Below, in pieces: positions 27,042 through 37,027 of a stretch of 64,000 nt of DNA. The stretch is from Sva-07 sp963752815. GTDB lineage: Bacteria > Actinomycetota > Acidimicrobiia > Acidimicrobiales > Ilumatobacteraceae. Under the pieces are notes generated by a model. It had not been told where the DNA came from. It made no database searches and worked only from the letters and a program-made list of their open reading frames with translations. Where the stretch lies: contig CAVVZI010000014.1 of NCBI GenBank assembly GCA_963752815.1, forward strand, positions 1-64,000, in the 5' to 3' direction. The stretch's first letter is position 1. Every line of letters starts with the position of its first letter. The position numbers and the translations under genes were made by a program.

Positions 27042-27932
27042 ATGGGTGTCCCGGAATCGGAGCAACGGGTCGGTCTGCAGGCGTTGGAAGCGGTGACGGT
27101 GCTCCTGCAGCGGATCCGCGCTGCGCACCCGACGGCCGGGTTGTACGAAGCCGCTGATCTGCAGTGGTGGTGGCGGACACCGCGCTCGACCGACGATCTC
27201 CCGCAACTCTTCTGGTTCGATGACGACGGTCGGCCGGTCGCCGCCGTGATCGCAACCGACTGGGGCGATCACATTGCGCTCGACCCGATGGTCATGCCGG
27301 ACGCGACCCTCGACTGGACGGCACACGTCATCGAACATGGGCTCACCCACGCGGCCCGGTCAGGGCTGGATCCACTCAGCCTCGAAGTCGACTCCACCGA
27401 TGGCCTCCTCCGTGGGGTGCTGGCCGACCACGGCTTCGCGGTCGACGAAGGCGGGTTGGTCGAGACGTGGTTGGCCGCGACTTCCCGACCTGAGATCAGT
27501 CCACTGCCCGCCGGCTACCGGTTGTCCCACCGCGCCGACACGACGTACCGCCCACATCACATGATCGACCGGAGCGGACCTGACGTCGAGGCGCGTCTTC
27601 GTCAGACGTCGCTGTACCGCCCCGATCTCGACCTGGTGATTCACGACGACCTCGACAGCGTCGCGGCCTACGGACTGTTCTGGTACGACCCCGAGACCGA
27701 CACCGGGCTCGTCGAACCGATGCGCACCGAAGATGCCCACCAGCGACGCGGTCTCGCCCGCCACATCCTCACCACCGGCATCGACCTGCTCAGCCGAGCC
27801 GGAGCTCGGCGCATCAAGATCTGCTACGAACCGGACAACCCCGCATCGAAGCACCTCTACCTCAGCGCCGGCTTCGAACCCACCCGGACGACGATTGTCC
27901 TGTCTCGCCGGACCGGGCGCCAGCCCGCCTAG
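27042..27932 (+). CDS. GNAT-family N-acetyltransferase, two-domain
   Basis: The 296-residue protein has a degenerate first acetyltransferase domain and a complete second one with the acetyl-CoA motif EPMRTEDAHQRRGLARHILTTGIDLLSRAGARRIKICYEPDNPASKHLYLSAGFEP. Similar double-GNAT proteins modify antibiotics or metabolites, but no substrate is evident. The ATG at 27042 sits six bases after TAGGTT, a leaderless arrangement. The gene's 3' end overlaps the convergent alcohol dehydrogenase by four bases. Confidence 0.83.
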   Translation: MGVPESEQRVGLQALEAVTVLLQRIRAAHPTAGLYEAADLQWWWRTPRSTDDLPQLFWFDDDGRPVAAVIATDWGDHIALDPMVMPDATLDWTAHVIEHGLTHAARSGLDPLSLEVDSTDGLLRGVLADHGFAVDEGGLVETWLAATSRPEISPLPAGYRLSHRADTTYRPHHMIDRSGPDVEARLRQTSLYRPDLDLVIHDDLDSVAAYGLFWYDPETDTGLVEPMRTEDAHQRRGLARHILTTGIDLLSRAGARRIKICYEPDNPASKHLYLSAGFEPTRTTIVLSRRTGRQPA

Positions 27933-28939
27933 CCGGCACCAGGTACCACGACGGCTGCGCCGTGAACGCGGCCGGATTGCAGATCGTCGAGAGCGCTGTT
28001 CGCTTGCTCGAGCGAGTACCGCTGCACGGTCGTTCGGATCGGAATCGCGGCTGCCAAGTCGATGAGTTCACGAACGTCGGAGCGGGTCACGTTGGCGACG
28101 CTGCGGATCTGCCTTTCCCACCACAGGTCTCCGTAGTCGAACTCGGGCATTCGGTCGAGATGGATGGCGTTGATTGCGACGATCCCTCCCCGGTCCAACG
28201 CGCGGAGTGCGTGGATGACAACGTCGCCCGACGGTGCAAACGTGATGGCCGCGTCGAGTGGTCGTGGGGGTTGCTCGTCGTAGCTGCCGGTCCAAACGGC
28301 GCCCAGCTCAGCGGCCCGTTCGCGCTCGTCCGCCGACCGGGTACTGACGTACACCTCGCACCCCCAATGGCGAGCGATCTGGATCGTGCATGTCGCCGAG
28401 GCCCCGAATCCGTAGAGACCCAGTCGCTGGCCCGGTCGAATTCCGCTGACTCGGAGAGAGCGCAGGCCGATGGCACCGGCGCAGAGCAACGGAGCCGCGT
28501 CGATCGGGTCGAGTTCGTGAGGGAGTGGGTAGACGAAGTCGGCACGGGCGCTGACCCGCTCGGCAAAGCCCCCGTGTCGATCCCAGCCGGTGAACTGTGC
28601 CTGCTCGCACAGATTCTCGCGACCGTCTCGGCAGAACCTGCAGACCCCACAGGTCGACCCCAGCCATGCGACGCCGACTCGCGCGCCGACCTCGATCGTG
28701 TCGACACCCCGTCCGAGTTCGACGACGGTACCGACGACCTGGTGTCCGGGCACGATCGGCAGCGCCCGCGTCGTGAGATCACCCTCGCACAGTTGGAGGT
28801 CGGTCCGGCAGACGCCGCAGGCCAGCACCTCGATCAGGACCTCACCCCGCTTTGGTTGGGGCTCGCCGAATTCGACCACGTCCAGCGGGCGCTCAGCTGC
28901 GGGTCTCGGTGAGAACATCACCGCGGCGCGCATCGCCAT
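27929..28939 (-). CDS. Zinc-dependent alcohol dehydrogenase (MDR family)
   Basis: The structural features include the catalytic zinc ligand region CGVCRTDL with GHQVVGTV, the structural-zinc cysteines CGVCRFCRDGRENLC, and a Rossmann segment GLYGFGASATCTIQIA. It is shorter in the cofactor region than class III formaldehyde dehydrogenases and resembles AdhP/YahK-like enzymes; likely substrates are small alcohols or aldehydes with NAD(P). The start is ATG 28939; a second ATG at 28933 cannot be excluded. It lies 14 bases after a universal-stress-protein gene in a stress island. Confidence 0.87.
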   Translation of the reverse strand: MAMRAAVMFSPRPAAERPLDVVEFGEPQPKRGEVLIEVLACGVCRTDLQLCEGDLTTRALPIVPGHQVVGTVVELGRGVDTIEVGARVGVAWLGSTCGVCRFCRDGRENLCEQAQFTGWDRHGGFAERVSARADFVYPLPHELDPIDAAPLLCAGAIGLRSLRVSGIRPGQRLGLYGFGASATCTIQIARHWGCEVYVSTRSADERERAAELGAVWTGSYDEQPPRPLDAAITFAPSGDVVIHALRALDRGGIVAINAIHLDRMPEFDYGDLWWERQIRSVANVTRSDVRELIDLAAAIPIRTTVQRYSLEQANSALDDLQSGRVHGAAVVVPGAG

Positions 28940-28953
28940 ACGTTCGCGCGAAG

Positions 28954-29866
28954 TCAGGACTGCGGCCAGAGGTGGTCGATCTGCTTCGGAGCGTTCTGCA
29001 CGATCACGGTGGGGATGGTGGCGCATGCTCCCACCGCTCGGGCGATCGAGCCGGGCTTGTCGTCTCCGTGACCCGTGGTGCGTGCACCGACGACAAGCAG
29101 GTCGGCGTTGAATGATTGTTCGAGCAGCGACGTTGCGGCTGGGCCGGTGATCAGTCTCGTGCTGATTTGCGTGTCGCAGTGCTGAGCGGCGAAGCGGACG
29201 GCCTCGGAAAGGATCGACGCCGCGGCAATGGCCGGCTTCTCGATTCTGGCCCTGGCTCGTCACATCCTGGTCGGGATGCTGGGCATGGACGATCACGAGT
29301 TCGGAGTGTCGGCGGGTCGCCTCGCCGGCCGCCCACGTGAGCGCGGCGCGCGAGGTGACGTCTTCGACGCCCACGACAATCCGATGGTGCTCAGCGGGGA
29401 GGTAGCCAACCGGTACGAGGACGACCGGGCACACTGCGTGGCGAAGGATCTCGTGGGCGATCGAGCCGAGCCGCCACGCACCCAACAGCAGATGGCCGGC
29501 GGTCCCGATCACCAGCAGATCACTGCTCGTGCTTTCTGCCGCGAGCCGTCGCTCGGCAGGTCCCCGCACGATCGAGAAGGTGAACTCGGTTTGCCTCGCC
29601 GGGTCATGTCCCGATTGGGATTGCAGGAGCCACTCGGCCATCTCGTACACGGGCCGCGGATCCGGGAGCAACCGGTCGATCGCGGTCGTGTGGTTCGACT
29701 CATCCGGACAGGTGAGGACCTGCAGGGTCCCCCCACGATGCAATGACTCGCTGCTCGCCCAGCGGAGAGCAGCGACGGCGCCGTCAGATCCGTCATATCC
29801 CACGGTGAGCTTCGGCGTGTCCATTTGCCCGGCCATCGTGCGCATCGGTGCTTGCATCGTTTCCAT
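28954..29866 (-). pseudogene. Two-domain universal stress protein, one frameshift
   Basis: The first USP domain is complete (LTVGYDGSDGAVAALRWA to IGTAGHLLLGAWRLGSIAHEILRHAVCPVVLVPVG), and the second begins RIVVGVEDVTSRAALTWAAGEA. At about 29232-29236 (GCCGG) the frame breaks, and the remaining ILSEAVRFAAQHCD to LLVVGARTTGHGDDKPGSIARAVGACATIPTVIV is in a +1 frame ending at 28954. Removing one base restores a protein of about 304 residues. The long open frame to 27929 is an artefact of this break running into the dehydrogenase. Confidence 0.7.
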
Positions 29867-30073
29867 GCATTCCACTCTCGACCTCCCGCGTGCGGGCGAC
29901 CAGAGTCGAAAGTCTGGATCGCACCACGAGGACGTTCGCCTCTATCGCTCGCCCCACGGGTGAGGTGTGATGGACACAGGCCACGAGAGGAGCGATCGAT
30001 GGAGGTTGCGGTAGTGCATGAAATCGGCCGATCGCCGGTGGTCGCTACGCACGCGCCACGGGGAGGCGAGGAC

Positions 30074-30922
30074 ATGACTGACGCGATCGATGTCGGATAC
30101 GACCGCTCGGAGGCGTCGTGGGCGGCGGTTCGTTGGGCAGCGGCGGAGGCAGTGCTTCGCGATCGTCGGCTGCGCGTGATCACGTGCGACGATCGCTTCG
30201 ATGTCGCGGCCGGAACGCGGGAGTTCGCGATGGCCACCACGGCTGCCTACGCCGATGTGACGGCCGAACTCGATCAGGTGCGCTCGCTGTTGCGCGCCCG
30301 TCAACCCGGCTTGCGTGTCGAGTCGTATGTGCTCGGTGCGTCGTGCCGTGAAGCGCTGTGTGACGAAAGCCGGGCGAGCGAAATGGTGGTGATCGGATCG
30401 AGCCCGCGTCGTGGTGCTGCCGCCTCGTGGCTCGGCAGCACTCCTCGGATGGTCGTCAGGCACGCCCACAGCCCAGTCGTGGTCGTACGGGGAGCCTCGA
30501 CCGCACTCGAGCGCGTCGTCGTGGGCATCGATGCGTCCGACCGGGCGACGGATGTGCTCGACTGGGCGATCGACGAGGCCAATCTGCACGAGGTACCGAT
30601 CAGCGTCGTGCATGTCTGGGAATACCCCTATTCGGCGGTGGGGGCCACGGACTGTCCTGCGCGCGATCTGATGCAGGTCGACGCCGATCGACTGCTGCTC
30701 ACCGCCATCGAGCACACGCGGGAACGGTGTGCCTCGGCGGTCGAGCACGTGTTGCTGGAAGGCAGCCCGTCGCTGTGCCTTCCGACTGCGGTGCGGCCTG
30801 GTGACTTACTGGTGCTCGGTTCGCGTGGACGCGGCCCGATGCGATCAGGGGTGCTCGGCTCGACCGTCAACAGTGTTCTCGACGAGGTCATGGTGCCCGT
30901 CGCCGTCGTCCCTGCCGGGTGA
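30074..30922 (+). CDS. Two-domain universal stress protein
   Basis: Two USP repeats are visible: the first starts IDVGYDRSEASWAAVRWAAAEA and ends WLGSTPRMVVRHAHSPVVVVRG; the second starts RVVVGIDASDRATDVLDWAIDEA and ends LVLGSRGRGPMRSGVLGSTVNSVLDEVMVPVAVVPAG. The second carries the ATP-binding G-2x-G-9x-G(S/T) pattern. ATG 30074 has GGGAGGCGAGG upstream; ATG 29999, also with a GAGAGGAG site, would add 25 residues. It is divergent from the frameshifted USP at 29866. Confidence 0.87.
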   Translation: MTDAIDVGYDRSEASWAAVRWAAAEAVLRDRRLRVITCDDRFDVAAGTREFAMATTAAYADVTAELDQVRSLLRARQPGLRVESYVLGASCREALCDESRASEMVVIGSSPRRGAAASWLGSTPRMVVRHAHSPVVVVRGASTALERVVVGIDASDRATDVLDWAIDEANLHEVPISVVHVWEYPYSAVGATDCPARDLMQVDADRLLLTAIEHTRERCASAVEHVLLEGSPSLCLPTAVRPGDLLVLGSRGRGPMRSGVLGSTVNSVLDEVMVPVAVVPAG

Positions 30923-30965
30923 GCGCGGCCACGACGGCTCACCTGCTTGAACGAGCTGCACACAC

Positions 30966-31325
30966 CTATCGCCAGCCTCGGCGTCGAGCATCCACGGCAC
31001 ACCACACCAGACCACCAGCGGCCGCACCGAGGATGAACTGCAGCGGGCTCAGACCGATGAACGGGACCTGAACGACGAGTTCGAGCACCAACAGGCCGCA
31101 CGCGACCAGCACGATGAGTGGAGTTGCACGTCGACGACCGACACATGCGATCACCGCGACGAACCACGGAACGACGACCGACCCGAACAGCCACAGGCCT
31201 GGCCACGTCCAGCTCGACAGACCCAACGGCGCCAGGTCCGAAACCGGAGGAGTGGCGGCACCAGACATCAGCTGCCAGGTCCCGACCAGCCCCGCAACGG
31301 CAAGGAACCCGGACGCCCAGGTCAT
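30966..31325 (-). CDS. Small four-helix membrane protein
   Basis: About 119 residues forming four hydrophobic helices (starting at FLAVAGLVGTWQLM, LWLFGSVVVPWFVAVIACVG, LIVLVACGLLVLELVVQV and LQFILGAAAGGLVWCAVDA) with a basic C-terminus. No family was recognised. It lies 71 bases beyond the end of the alcohol dehydrogenase (31397) on the same strand, so it is probably co-transcribed. GTG 31352 is an alternative start. Confidence 0.55.
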   Translation of the reverse strand: MTWASGFLAVAGLVGTWQLMSGAATPPVSDLAPLGLSSWTWPGLWLFGSVVVPWFVAVIACVGRRRATPLIVLVACGLLVLELVVQVPFIGLSPLQFILGAAAGGLVWCAVDARRRGWR

Positions 31326-31396
31326 GGTTCGTCGATGCGGGTTGATGTCCACGCCTGGAGCGTGCTTGTCGACGCACGTACCGCCGTCAGACCTCG

Positions 31397-32440
31397 TCAG
31401 GTCCGGGTGAGCACCACTTTCAGGGCACCGGTTTCGCCGGCGCGGGCGAAGACGTCGTATGCCTCCTCGAACTGGTCGAGGTGGAAATGGTGTGTCACGA
31501 ACTTTCCGGCGTCGACCTGGTGGCCCTGCGCGAGGCGAAGGAGCGTCGGTGTGGAGTAGGTGTCGACGAGTCCGGTGGTGATCGTCACGTTCTTGATCCA
31601 CAGCTCCTCGAGGTGCAGTGTCGCCGGGGTGCCGTGCACACCGATGTTGGCGACGCGACCGCCCGGGCGGATGAGCTCGGTGGCCAACTCGAAGGTTGCC
31701 GGCATCCCGACTGCCTCGATCGCCAGATCGGCGCCGAGTCCGTCGGTCAAGCCGTGAACGACTGCCAGGGGGTCCTCGCGCCCGTTGTTCACCGTCACGT
31801 CGGCGCCGAACTGCTTGGCTGCTTCCAGCCTGCTGTCGGCGAGGTCGATGGCGATGATGTGGCTGGCGTTGAAGAGGCGGGCGCCCATGATCGCCGACAG
31901 CCCGATCGGGCCGGCACCGACGACGGCGACCACGTCGCCGGGTTGGACGTGACCGTTGAGCACGCCGACCTCGTAGCCGGTAGGGAGGATGTCGGCGAGC
32001 ATCAGCAGTTGTTCGTCGGAGACGCCGGCGGGAGCGAGATGGGTGGAGGTGTCGGCGAACGGCACGCGTACGTATTCGGCCTGGGTGCCGTCGATCTTGT
32101 GGCCGAGGATCCAGCCGCCGCCGCCGAGGCATTGTCCGTACATGCCTTCACGGCAGTAGCGGCACGTCCCGCAGGACGTGATGCACGAGACCAGCACTCG
32201 GTCGCCGACCCGACGGGTCTTGACGCCGGCGCCGACCGATTCGATCGTGCCGACCGCTTCGTGACCGAGGATCCGGCCAGGGGTGACCGCTGGGACGTCA
32301 CCTTTCAGGATGTGGAGGTCGGTGCCGCAGATCGTCACCGCATCGACGCGGACGATGGCATCGGTGTCATCGACGATGCCCGGCTTCGGAACCTCCTCCC
32401 ACGACTTGTTACCTGGTCCGTGGTAGACGACTGCATACAT
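31397..32440 (-). CDS. Zinc-dependent alcohol/formaldehyde dehydrogenase family enzyme
   Basis: The catalytic zinc ligands are in ICGTDLHILKGDV and GRILGHEAVG; the structural zinc site is SCGTCRYCREGMYGQC; the NAD site is VAVVGAGPIGLSAI with DLADSRLEAA following. The overall pattern fits the short formaldehyde/threonine-dehydrogenase-like group of MDR enzymes. It would oxidise small alcohols or aldehydes using NAD. ATG 32440 fits the family's start. A DosR-like box at 32503-32516 lies about 65 bases upstream of the start. Confidence 0.88.
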   Translation of the reverse strand: MYAVVYHGPGNKSWEEVPKPGIVDDTDAIVRVDAVTICGTDLHILKGDVPAVTPGRILGHEAVGTIESVGAGVKTRRVGDRVLVSCITSCGTCRYCREGMYGQCLGGGGWILGHKIDGTQAEYVRVPFADTSTHLAPAGVSDEQLLMLADILPTGYEVGVLNGHVQPGDVVAVVGAGPIGLSAIMGARLFNASHIIAIDLADSRLEAAKQFGADVTVNNGREDPLAVVHGLTDGLGADLAIEAVGMPATFELATELIRPGGRVANIGVHGTPATLHLEELWIKNVTITTGLVDTYSTPTLLRLAQGHQVDAGKFVTHHFHLDQFEEAYDVFARAGETGALKVVLTRT

Positions 32441-32502
32441 GGCGTGTCCTCCTCTGTGTCGGGAACACTCTCGACGGTACGCATCTCGCCGGACCATGAA
32501 TA

Positions 32503-32516
32503 GGGCCAGACGACCC
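32503..32516. promoter_or_regulatory. DosR-like box, copy 1
   Basis: GGGCCAGACGACCC is a GGG...CCC inverted repeat preserving the GGGnC-n4-GnCCC frame of actinobacterial DosR sites (GGGACTTTNGTCCC). It lies 63 bases upstream of the dehydrogenase start at 32440 (minus strand). A second dyad, TTCGGTCCC...GGGACGAA, is at 32527-32554. Confidence 0.4.
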
Positions 32517-32568
32517 TGCCTGGCGTTTCGGTCCCGGTCGATTCTCGGGACGAACGTTACGACGGTGA

Positions 32569-33603
32569 TCAGGAGCCTCGGGCGGGGGAAGGGGTCGCCC
32601 CGATGAAGCGGCTGGTGTACGAGGTGACATTCCCGATGTAATTGGCGCGCTCGAAGGCAGCCGGGTCGGCGCAGGCCTCACGGCTGACGGAACCGCGCAT
32701 CTGCTCGACGCTCTGGTAGTGGTGCCCGCTCATCCATTCGCGAAGTTCATCGGTGATGCCGGCAATGCGACCGGGCCCGTGATGGAGCAGCGCTGAGGTG
32801 GTCATCACGGCATCGGCGCCGGCAAGCAGCAGCTTGGCTGCGTCGCTGCCCGTGTGTACGCCGGTCGTGCCGGCGATCGAGATGGTGAGATGGTCGCGTA
32901 CGATGCCGATCCACCTCAGCGGTAGCCGCAGCTCGGCTTGGGTGCTGAGCGAGATGCGCGGTTCGATCGCGAGGGTGTCGAGGTCGAGGTCGGGCAGGTA
33001 GAACCGGTTGAACATGACGATCCCGGCCGCGCCGGCGTGCTGGAGTCCGACGGCGAAGGCGGACATCGACGTGTAGTACGGCGAGAGCTTGACGGCGACC
33101 GGGATCGACACCTCGTCACTGACGAGGGCCACGAGTTCGAGTTGTTCGGCTTCGATCGATCTCGCGGACTCGGCCGGGTCGGCCGCGATCGCATAGAGGT
33201 TGAGTTCCATGGCGTGGGCGCCGGCGTCCTCGAGCAGTCGGGCGTAGCGCAGCCATCCACCGATGTTGACGCCGTTGAGGCTGGCGATGACGGGTACGTC
33301 GACACTGTCGCGAGCAGCTTCGACCAATGCCAGGTAGGCATCGGTTCCAGTCTTGTACCCGTCGATGTCTGGGAAGAACGAGCTCGCTTCGTCGCCGTTG
33401 TGATGGTGGGCCGAGAAGAGGCGGTCGATCTCACTGGTCTCGTGCTCGATCTGTTCCTGGAACAGCGACGGCAGCACGACCGCGCCGACGCCTGCGGCGT
33501 CGAGCTCCATGAGTCGGTCGAGATGACCCGTGACGGGTCCCGCTGAGGCGATGATCGGGGAGCGCAGTTGCATCCCCAGGTATCGGGTGGTCAGATCGAT
33601 CAC
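32569..33603 (-). CDS. Dihydroorotate dehydrogenase-like oxidoreductase
   Basis: A TIM-barrel flavoprotein of 344 residues with the DHOD signatures SPIIASAGPVTGH, ASLNGVNIGGWLRYARLLEDAGAHAMELNLYA, VAVKLSPYY and a late IAGTTGVHTGSDAAKLLLAGADAVM phosphate-binding loop. It belongs to the PyrD-like paralogues found outside pyrimidine operons. No pyr genes are adjacent, so biosynthesis of pyrimidines is not implied. GTG 33603 is strongly supported by AAGGAG five bases upstream. It is in a stress-gene neighbourhood. Confidence 0.83.
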   Translation of the reverse strand: MIDLTTRYLGMQLRSPIIASAGPVTGHLDRLMELDAAGVGAVVLPSLFQEQIEHETSEIDRLFSAHHHNGDEASSFFPDIDGYKTGTDAYLALVEAARDSVDVPVIASLNGVNIGGWLRYARLLEDAGAHAMELNLYAIAADPAESARSIEAEQLELVALVSDEVSIPVAVKLSPYYTSMSAFAVGLQHAGAAGIVMFNRFYLPDLDLDTLAIEPRISLSTQAELRLPLRWIGIVRDHLTISIAGTTGVHTGSDAAKLLLAGADAVMTTSALLHHGPGRIAGITDELREWMSGHHYQSVEQMRGSVSREACADPAAFERANYIGNVTSYTSRFIGATPSPARGS

Positions 33604-33736
33604 GGCCGCTCCTTTGCCGACAGACACCGACGCCGCTTCGTTGCCGTCGACAGAAGCGGTGGACACGTATCCGCGCTCATTGTTCGGGCGAGCGCTCATG
33701 TGTCCCATGGTGCCAGTCGAGCACGGCCGACGGCGA

Positions 33737-33750
33737 GGGCCAAACGTCCC
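33737..33750. promoter_or_regulatory. DosR-like box, copy 2
   Basis: GGGCCAAACGTCCC matches the DosR consensus GGGACTWWAGTCCC at the GGG, CCC, GT and central AA positions. It lies between the divergent dehydrogenase-like and USP genes, about 128 bases upstream of the USP start. Confidence 0.45.
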
Positions 33751-33803
33751 GTTGTCTCTCCGGGACGGATGGATTGGACGACTTCGACCGCCCGTGCAGA
33801 CCC

Positions 33804-33817
33804 GGGACTTCTGGCCC
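33804..33817. promoter_or_regulatory. DosR-like box, copy 3
   Basis: GGGACTTCTGGCCC is the closest match to the DosR consensus in the window (GGGACTT then GGCCC against GTCCC). It lies 62 bases upstream of the USP start at 33879, a common DosR distance. Confidence 0.5.
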
Positions 33818-33878
33818 TAACTGATCGACACCGCCACCTCTACCGTCGGTGACACCACAGAGACCGAGAGGTGGCGAC

Positions 33879-34739
33879 ATGACGAAGAACATCCTGGTCG
33901 GCTTTGACGGGAGCCCCGAATCGAACGAGGCCCTGCTGTGGGCTGCTGCGGAGGCGGCGGCGCGCGAACGCCCGCTCGAGATCGTCTCGTGCTACCGGCT
34001 TCCGATGGCCACCGACGCGTACACAGGGACTCCGCCCGACGCCACCGCCGCGATCTTGGAGACGGTGTCCGGCGAGGCGACGAAGGCTCGGGACGCCGTC
34101 GTCGCGAGACACTCCTCCCTCGATGTCAGCACCCGAGTGTGTGCCGGCAGTGCTGCCCACGAACTCGTCGCCGACGATGGCGAGCTGATCGTGGTCGGAG
34201 CGAGCAGTCATCGCGGGCCGTCGGCGTTCTGGCTCGGCAGCACTGCCCGCGCCGTGGTGCGACGAGCTCGTTGTCCGGTTGTCGTGGTCCGCGGCGCCGC
34301 GGGCGCCGGCAGCCCTCAACGCATCGTCGTCGGGGTCGACGACTCAGAGCAGGCCCTCGCCGCGGTGCGTTGGGCGGCCACCGAAGCCGACCTTCACCGT
34401 GTCACCCTGCGCGTGGTGCACGCGTGGGACTACCAGTATCAGACGCCTGCAGGGTCGAGTTCCCAGGCTCGGGACTTGACGCGCGTCGATGCCGCCCGCG
34501 TGCTCGACGGAGCCGTCGAACTGGCACGAGACATGTGCGGAGGCGACGTCAATGGGGAGCTGATCGAAGGCAGCCCGGGCTCGGCAATCCTCGCGTCCGT
34601 ACGCGATGGTGACCTGCTCGTGCTCGGATCCCGCGGGCGCGGAGCCTGGCGGACCGGCTTGTTCGGATCGACGGTCAACAACGTGCTCGACGAAGTCGAC
34701 GTACCGCTTGCCGTCGTCAGAAGCGAAGAGCACCGCTGA
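33879..34739 (+). CDS. Two-domain universal stress protein
   Basis: Two complete USP repeats: ILVGFDGSPESNEALLWAAAEA to GASSHRGPSAFWLGSTARAVVRRARCPVVVVRG, then RIVVGVDDSEQALAAVRWAATEA to LGSRGRGAWRTGLFGSTVNNVLDEVDVPLAVVRS. The second repeat carries the ATP-binding glycine pattern. ATG 33879 has GAGAGGTGG upstream. Two DosR-like boxes (33737, 33804) precede it. The truncated ATPase gene runs antisense into its 3' half. Confidence 0.9.
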   Translation: MTKNILVGFDGSPESNEALLWAAAEAAARERPLEIVSCYRLPMATDAYTGTPPDATAAILETVSGEATKARDAVVARHSSLDVSTRVCAGSAAHELVADDGELIVVGASSHRGPSAFWLGSTARAVVRRARCPVVVVRGAAGAGSPQRIVVGVDDSEQALAAVRWAATEADLHRVTLRVVHAWDYQYQTPAGSSSQARDLTRVDAARVLDGAVELARDMCGGDVNGELIEGSPGSAILASVRDGDLLVLGSRGRGAWRTGLFGSTVNNVLDEVDVPLAVVRSEEHR

Positions 34740-37010
34740 CGTCGCGTCAGATCTCGGCGGACGGGGGCAGGGGTTGGTGGTGGCTCCGGGCGGGACGCGG
34801 GCTGGTGACGTTGGGGGCCGGGAGGTGGCGAAGTCGAGATCGAGCGATCGGTGCGACGGATGAAGGAGTCCATGGGATGGCTGCGTGAGCTGTTCCTCGT
34901 CGACGTTGTCGGTGGGGATGGTCATCTGGCTGGCGTCGTAGAGCAGGTTGTTGAGCAGGATCTGGAACGGCAGCATCGGAAGGAACGGGAGGAATGCGGC
35001 GGCGACGGTGACGCTGAACATGTTCCCGAAGTTCGATGACGTGCCCATGAGCACGTACTTGATGGTGTTGGCGAAGATGCGGCGGCCTTCGGCGACGCCG
35101 TCGGCGAGCACGTCGAGATCGCGTTCGAGCAGGATGATGTCAGCGGCGTCCTTGGCGACGTCGGTCGCCGAGTCGACCGAGATCCCGACGTCAGCGTGGT
35201 GCAGCGCGAGCGCGTCGTTGACTCCATCGCCGAGGAACGCGACCGCCGAGCCGCCGTCACGTTGGGCGCGCAGGATGCGCGCTTTCTGTTCGGGGCTGAC
35301 CCGGGCAAAGATCGTGGCTCGGCCGACGGCGGCGGTGATCTGGGTGTCGTCGAGCGTGTCGAGGTCGGCGCCGGTGAGCGTGCCGCCCGAGTCGAGCCCG
35401 AGGGTGCGGCAGACCGTTTCCGCGACGAGTGGGTTGTCGCCGGTGACGACCTTGACGGTGATGCCGAGTTGGGCAAGTCGAGCGATCGACTTGGCGGCCG
35501 ACGGCTTTGGTTGATCGAGGAACACGAGGAACCCGTCGAGGGTCAGGTCGTGTTCGTCGTCGACCACGAGCGTGGTCAACTCGGGTGCGGCACGGCTGGC
35601 GATGGCGATCACACGGTTGCCGGCCGCGAACTCGCCGTCGAGCACTCGGCGCGCTTCGTCGCCGACGTCGGCGCAGCACCCCAGGATCGCTTCAGGTGCA
35701 CCCTTGGTGACGAGGAGTCGTTGGCCGCTGTGATCGGCGAGAACCGACACTCGACGTCGGTCGTGATCGAAGGGGACGGTGGCGACCCGGTGGAACTCGC
35801 CGGTCGGACTGTCTGCCGCGCCTGGTGCTTCCCACAAGGCGACGTCGAGGGGATTGCCGCCGACCGCGGTGTCGCCCGCGTGAGTGGCTTCGTTGCAGAC
35901 GAGTCCGAGGGTGAGCACGTCGGGACTGGCCTCACCGGTCGCGGTGATCGCTCGTTCGAAGCTGATGTGACCGTCGGTCAGCGTCCCGGTCTTGTCGGTG
36001 AACAGCACGTCGATGTCGCCGAGATCCTCGATGCACACCAGCCGCTTGACGAGCACCTTCTTCTCGGCGAGTCGACGAGAGCCCGTCGCCAGGCTGGTCG
36101 AGACCACGGCCGGCAGCAATTGGGGGGTGATGCCGACCGCGACGGCAAGCGAGAACAGGACGGCGTCGATGACGGGACGGCCCAGCGCGACGTTGATCAC
36201 GAAGATCGTGACGCTGAGCACGCCGCCGACCTTGGCCAACAGGCCGGAGAATCGGGTGAGGCCGAGTTGGAACTCGGTCTGGGGGTGGCGTTCCCCGAGG
36301 CCGACCGCGATCCGCCCGAACTGAGTGGCGGCCCCCGTCGCAATCACCACGCCGCTGGCGCTGCCCCCGTGCACGATCGTTCCCATGAACAGGCACGACG
36401 ACAACTCGGCGAGCGGCGCGCCGATCGCCACCGCGTCGGGCGATTTCTCTGCAGCGACGGACTCGCCGGTGAGGATCGATTCATCGCATTCGAGGTTGTC
36501 GGCAGTCAGGAGTCGGAGATCCGCAGGGACGATCGTCCCGACCCCGAGGTGAACGATGTCGCCGGGGACGAGATGAGTGACCTCGACGCTCACCGGCTCG
36601 CCGTCGCGCGTCGCGGCGACCTCGTGACGGATCTCGGAGTGCATCGCCTCCGCTGCACGTTCGGCGCGGAACTCGTTGACGAAGCCGAGACCGACCGACC
36701 CCGCCACGATCAGCCCGATGATGACCGCGTCCAGGCCCTCGCCCACCACCGCCGACACGGCCGCGGCCGCCAGCAAGAGCCACAGCAACGGGCTGCGCAA
36801 CTGGCGCGCGAGCACCGACCAGGCGCTCGCATGATGTGAGCGCACCGCGTTCGGGCCGTACGTCTGCGTCCGTTCCGACACCTCGAGCGCATCGAGCCCC
36901 GACCGTCGCGTCTGGAGCGCATCGAGGACCTCGTCGGGCGTCATGGCCGCGAGCTCCCCGAGCGGAGGCAGCGACGCCCCGGTGTCGACCAACAACGGGG
37001 GCAGGGTCAC
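34344..37010 (-). pseudogene. MgtA-type P-type ATPase, C-terminally truncated
   Basis: The N-terminal and catalytic parts are complete: cation ATPase N domain, A-domain TGESVAAEKSP, phosphorylation motif DKTGTLTDG, KGAPEAIL, TGDNPLVAE and GDGVNDALALHHADVGISV. After NNLLYDASQMTIPTDNVDEEQLTQPSH (ending near 34870) family homology stops, where a WD..FIRRF-type segment and the last four helices should follow. The frame then runs antisense through the neighbouring USP gene to 34344. A one-base shift recovers only DSFIRR. Loss of the last helices would probably abolish transport. A TTG at 37034 and GTG 37010 are candidate starts; N-terminal residues are uncertain. Confidence 0.75.
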
Positions 37011-37027
37011 AACCAAGTATGGGGCGG

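Noticed and set aside
27929..29875. A 648-residue fusion of a universal stress protein and an alcohol dehydrogenase
   Set aside because: The junction translates to arginine-rich noise, while the correct end of the USP is found in the +1 frame and the dehydrogenase has its own ATG at 28939. It is a frameshift artefact.
32569..33603. Assignment of the dihydroorotate-dehydrogenase-like gene as pyrD
   Set aside because: No pyrimidine genes are linked and the neighbourhood is stress-related; paralogues of this type occur outside pyrimidine synthesis.
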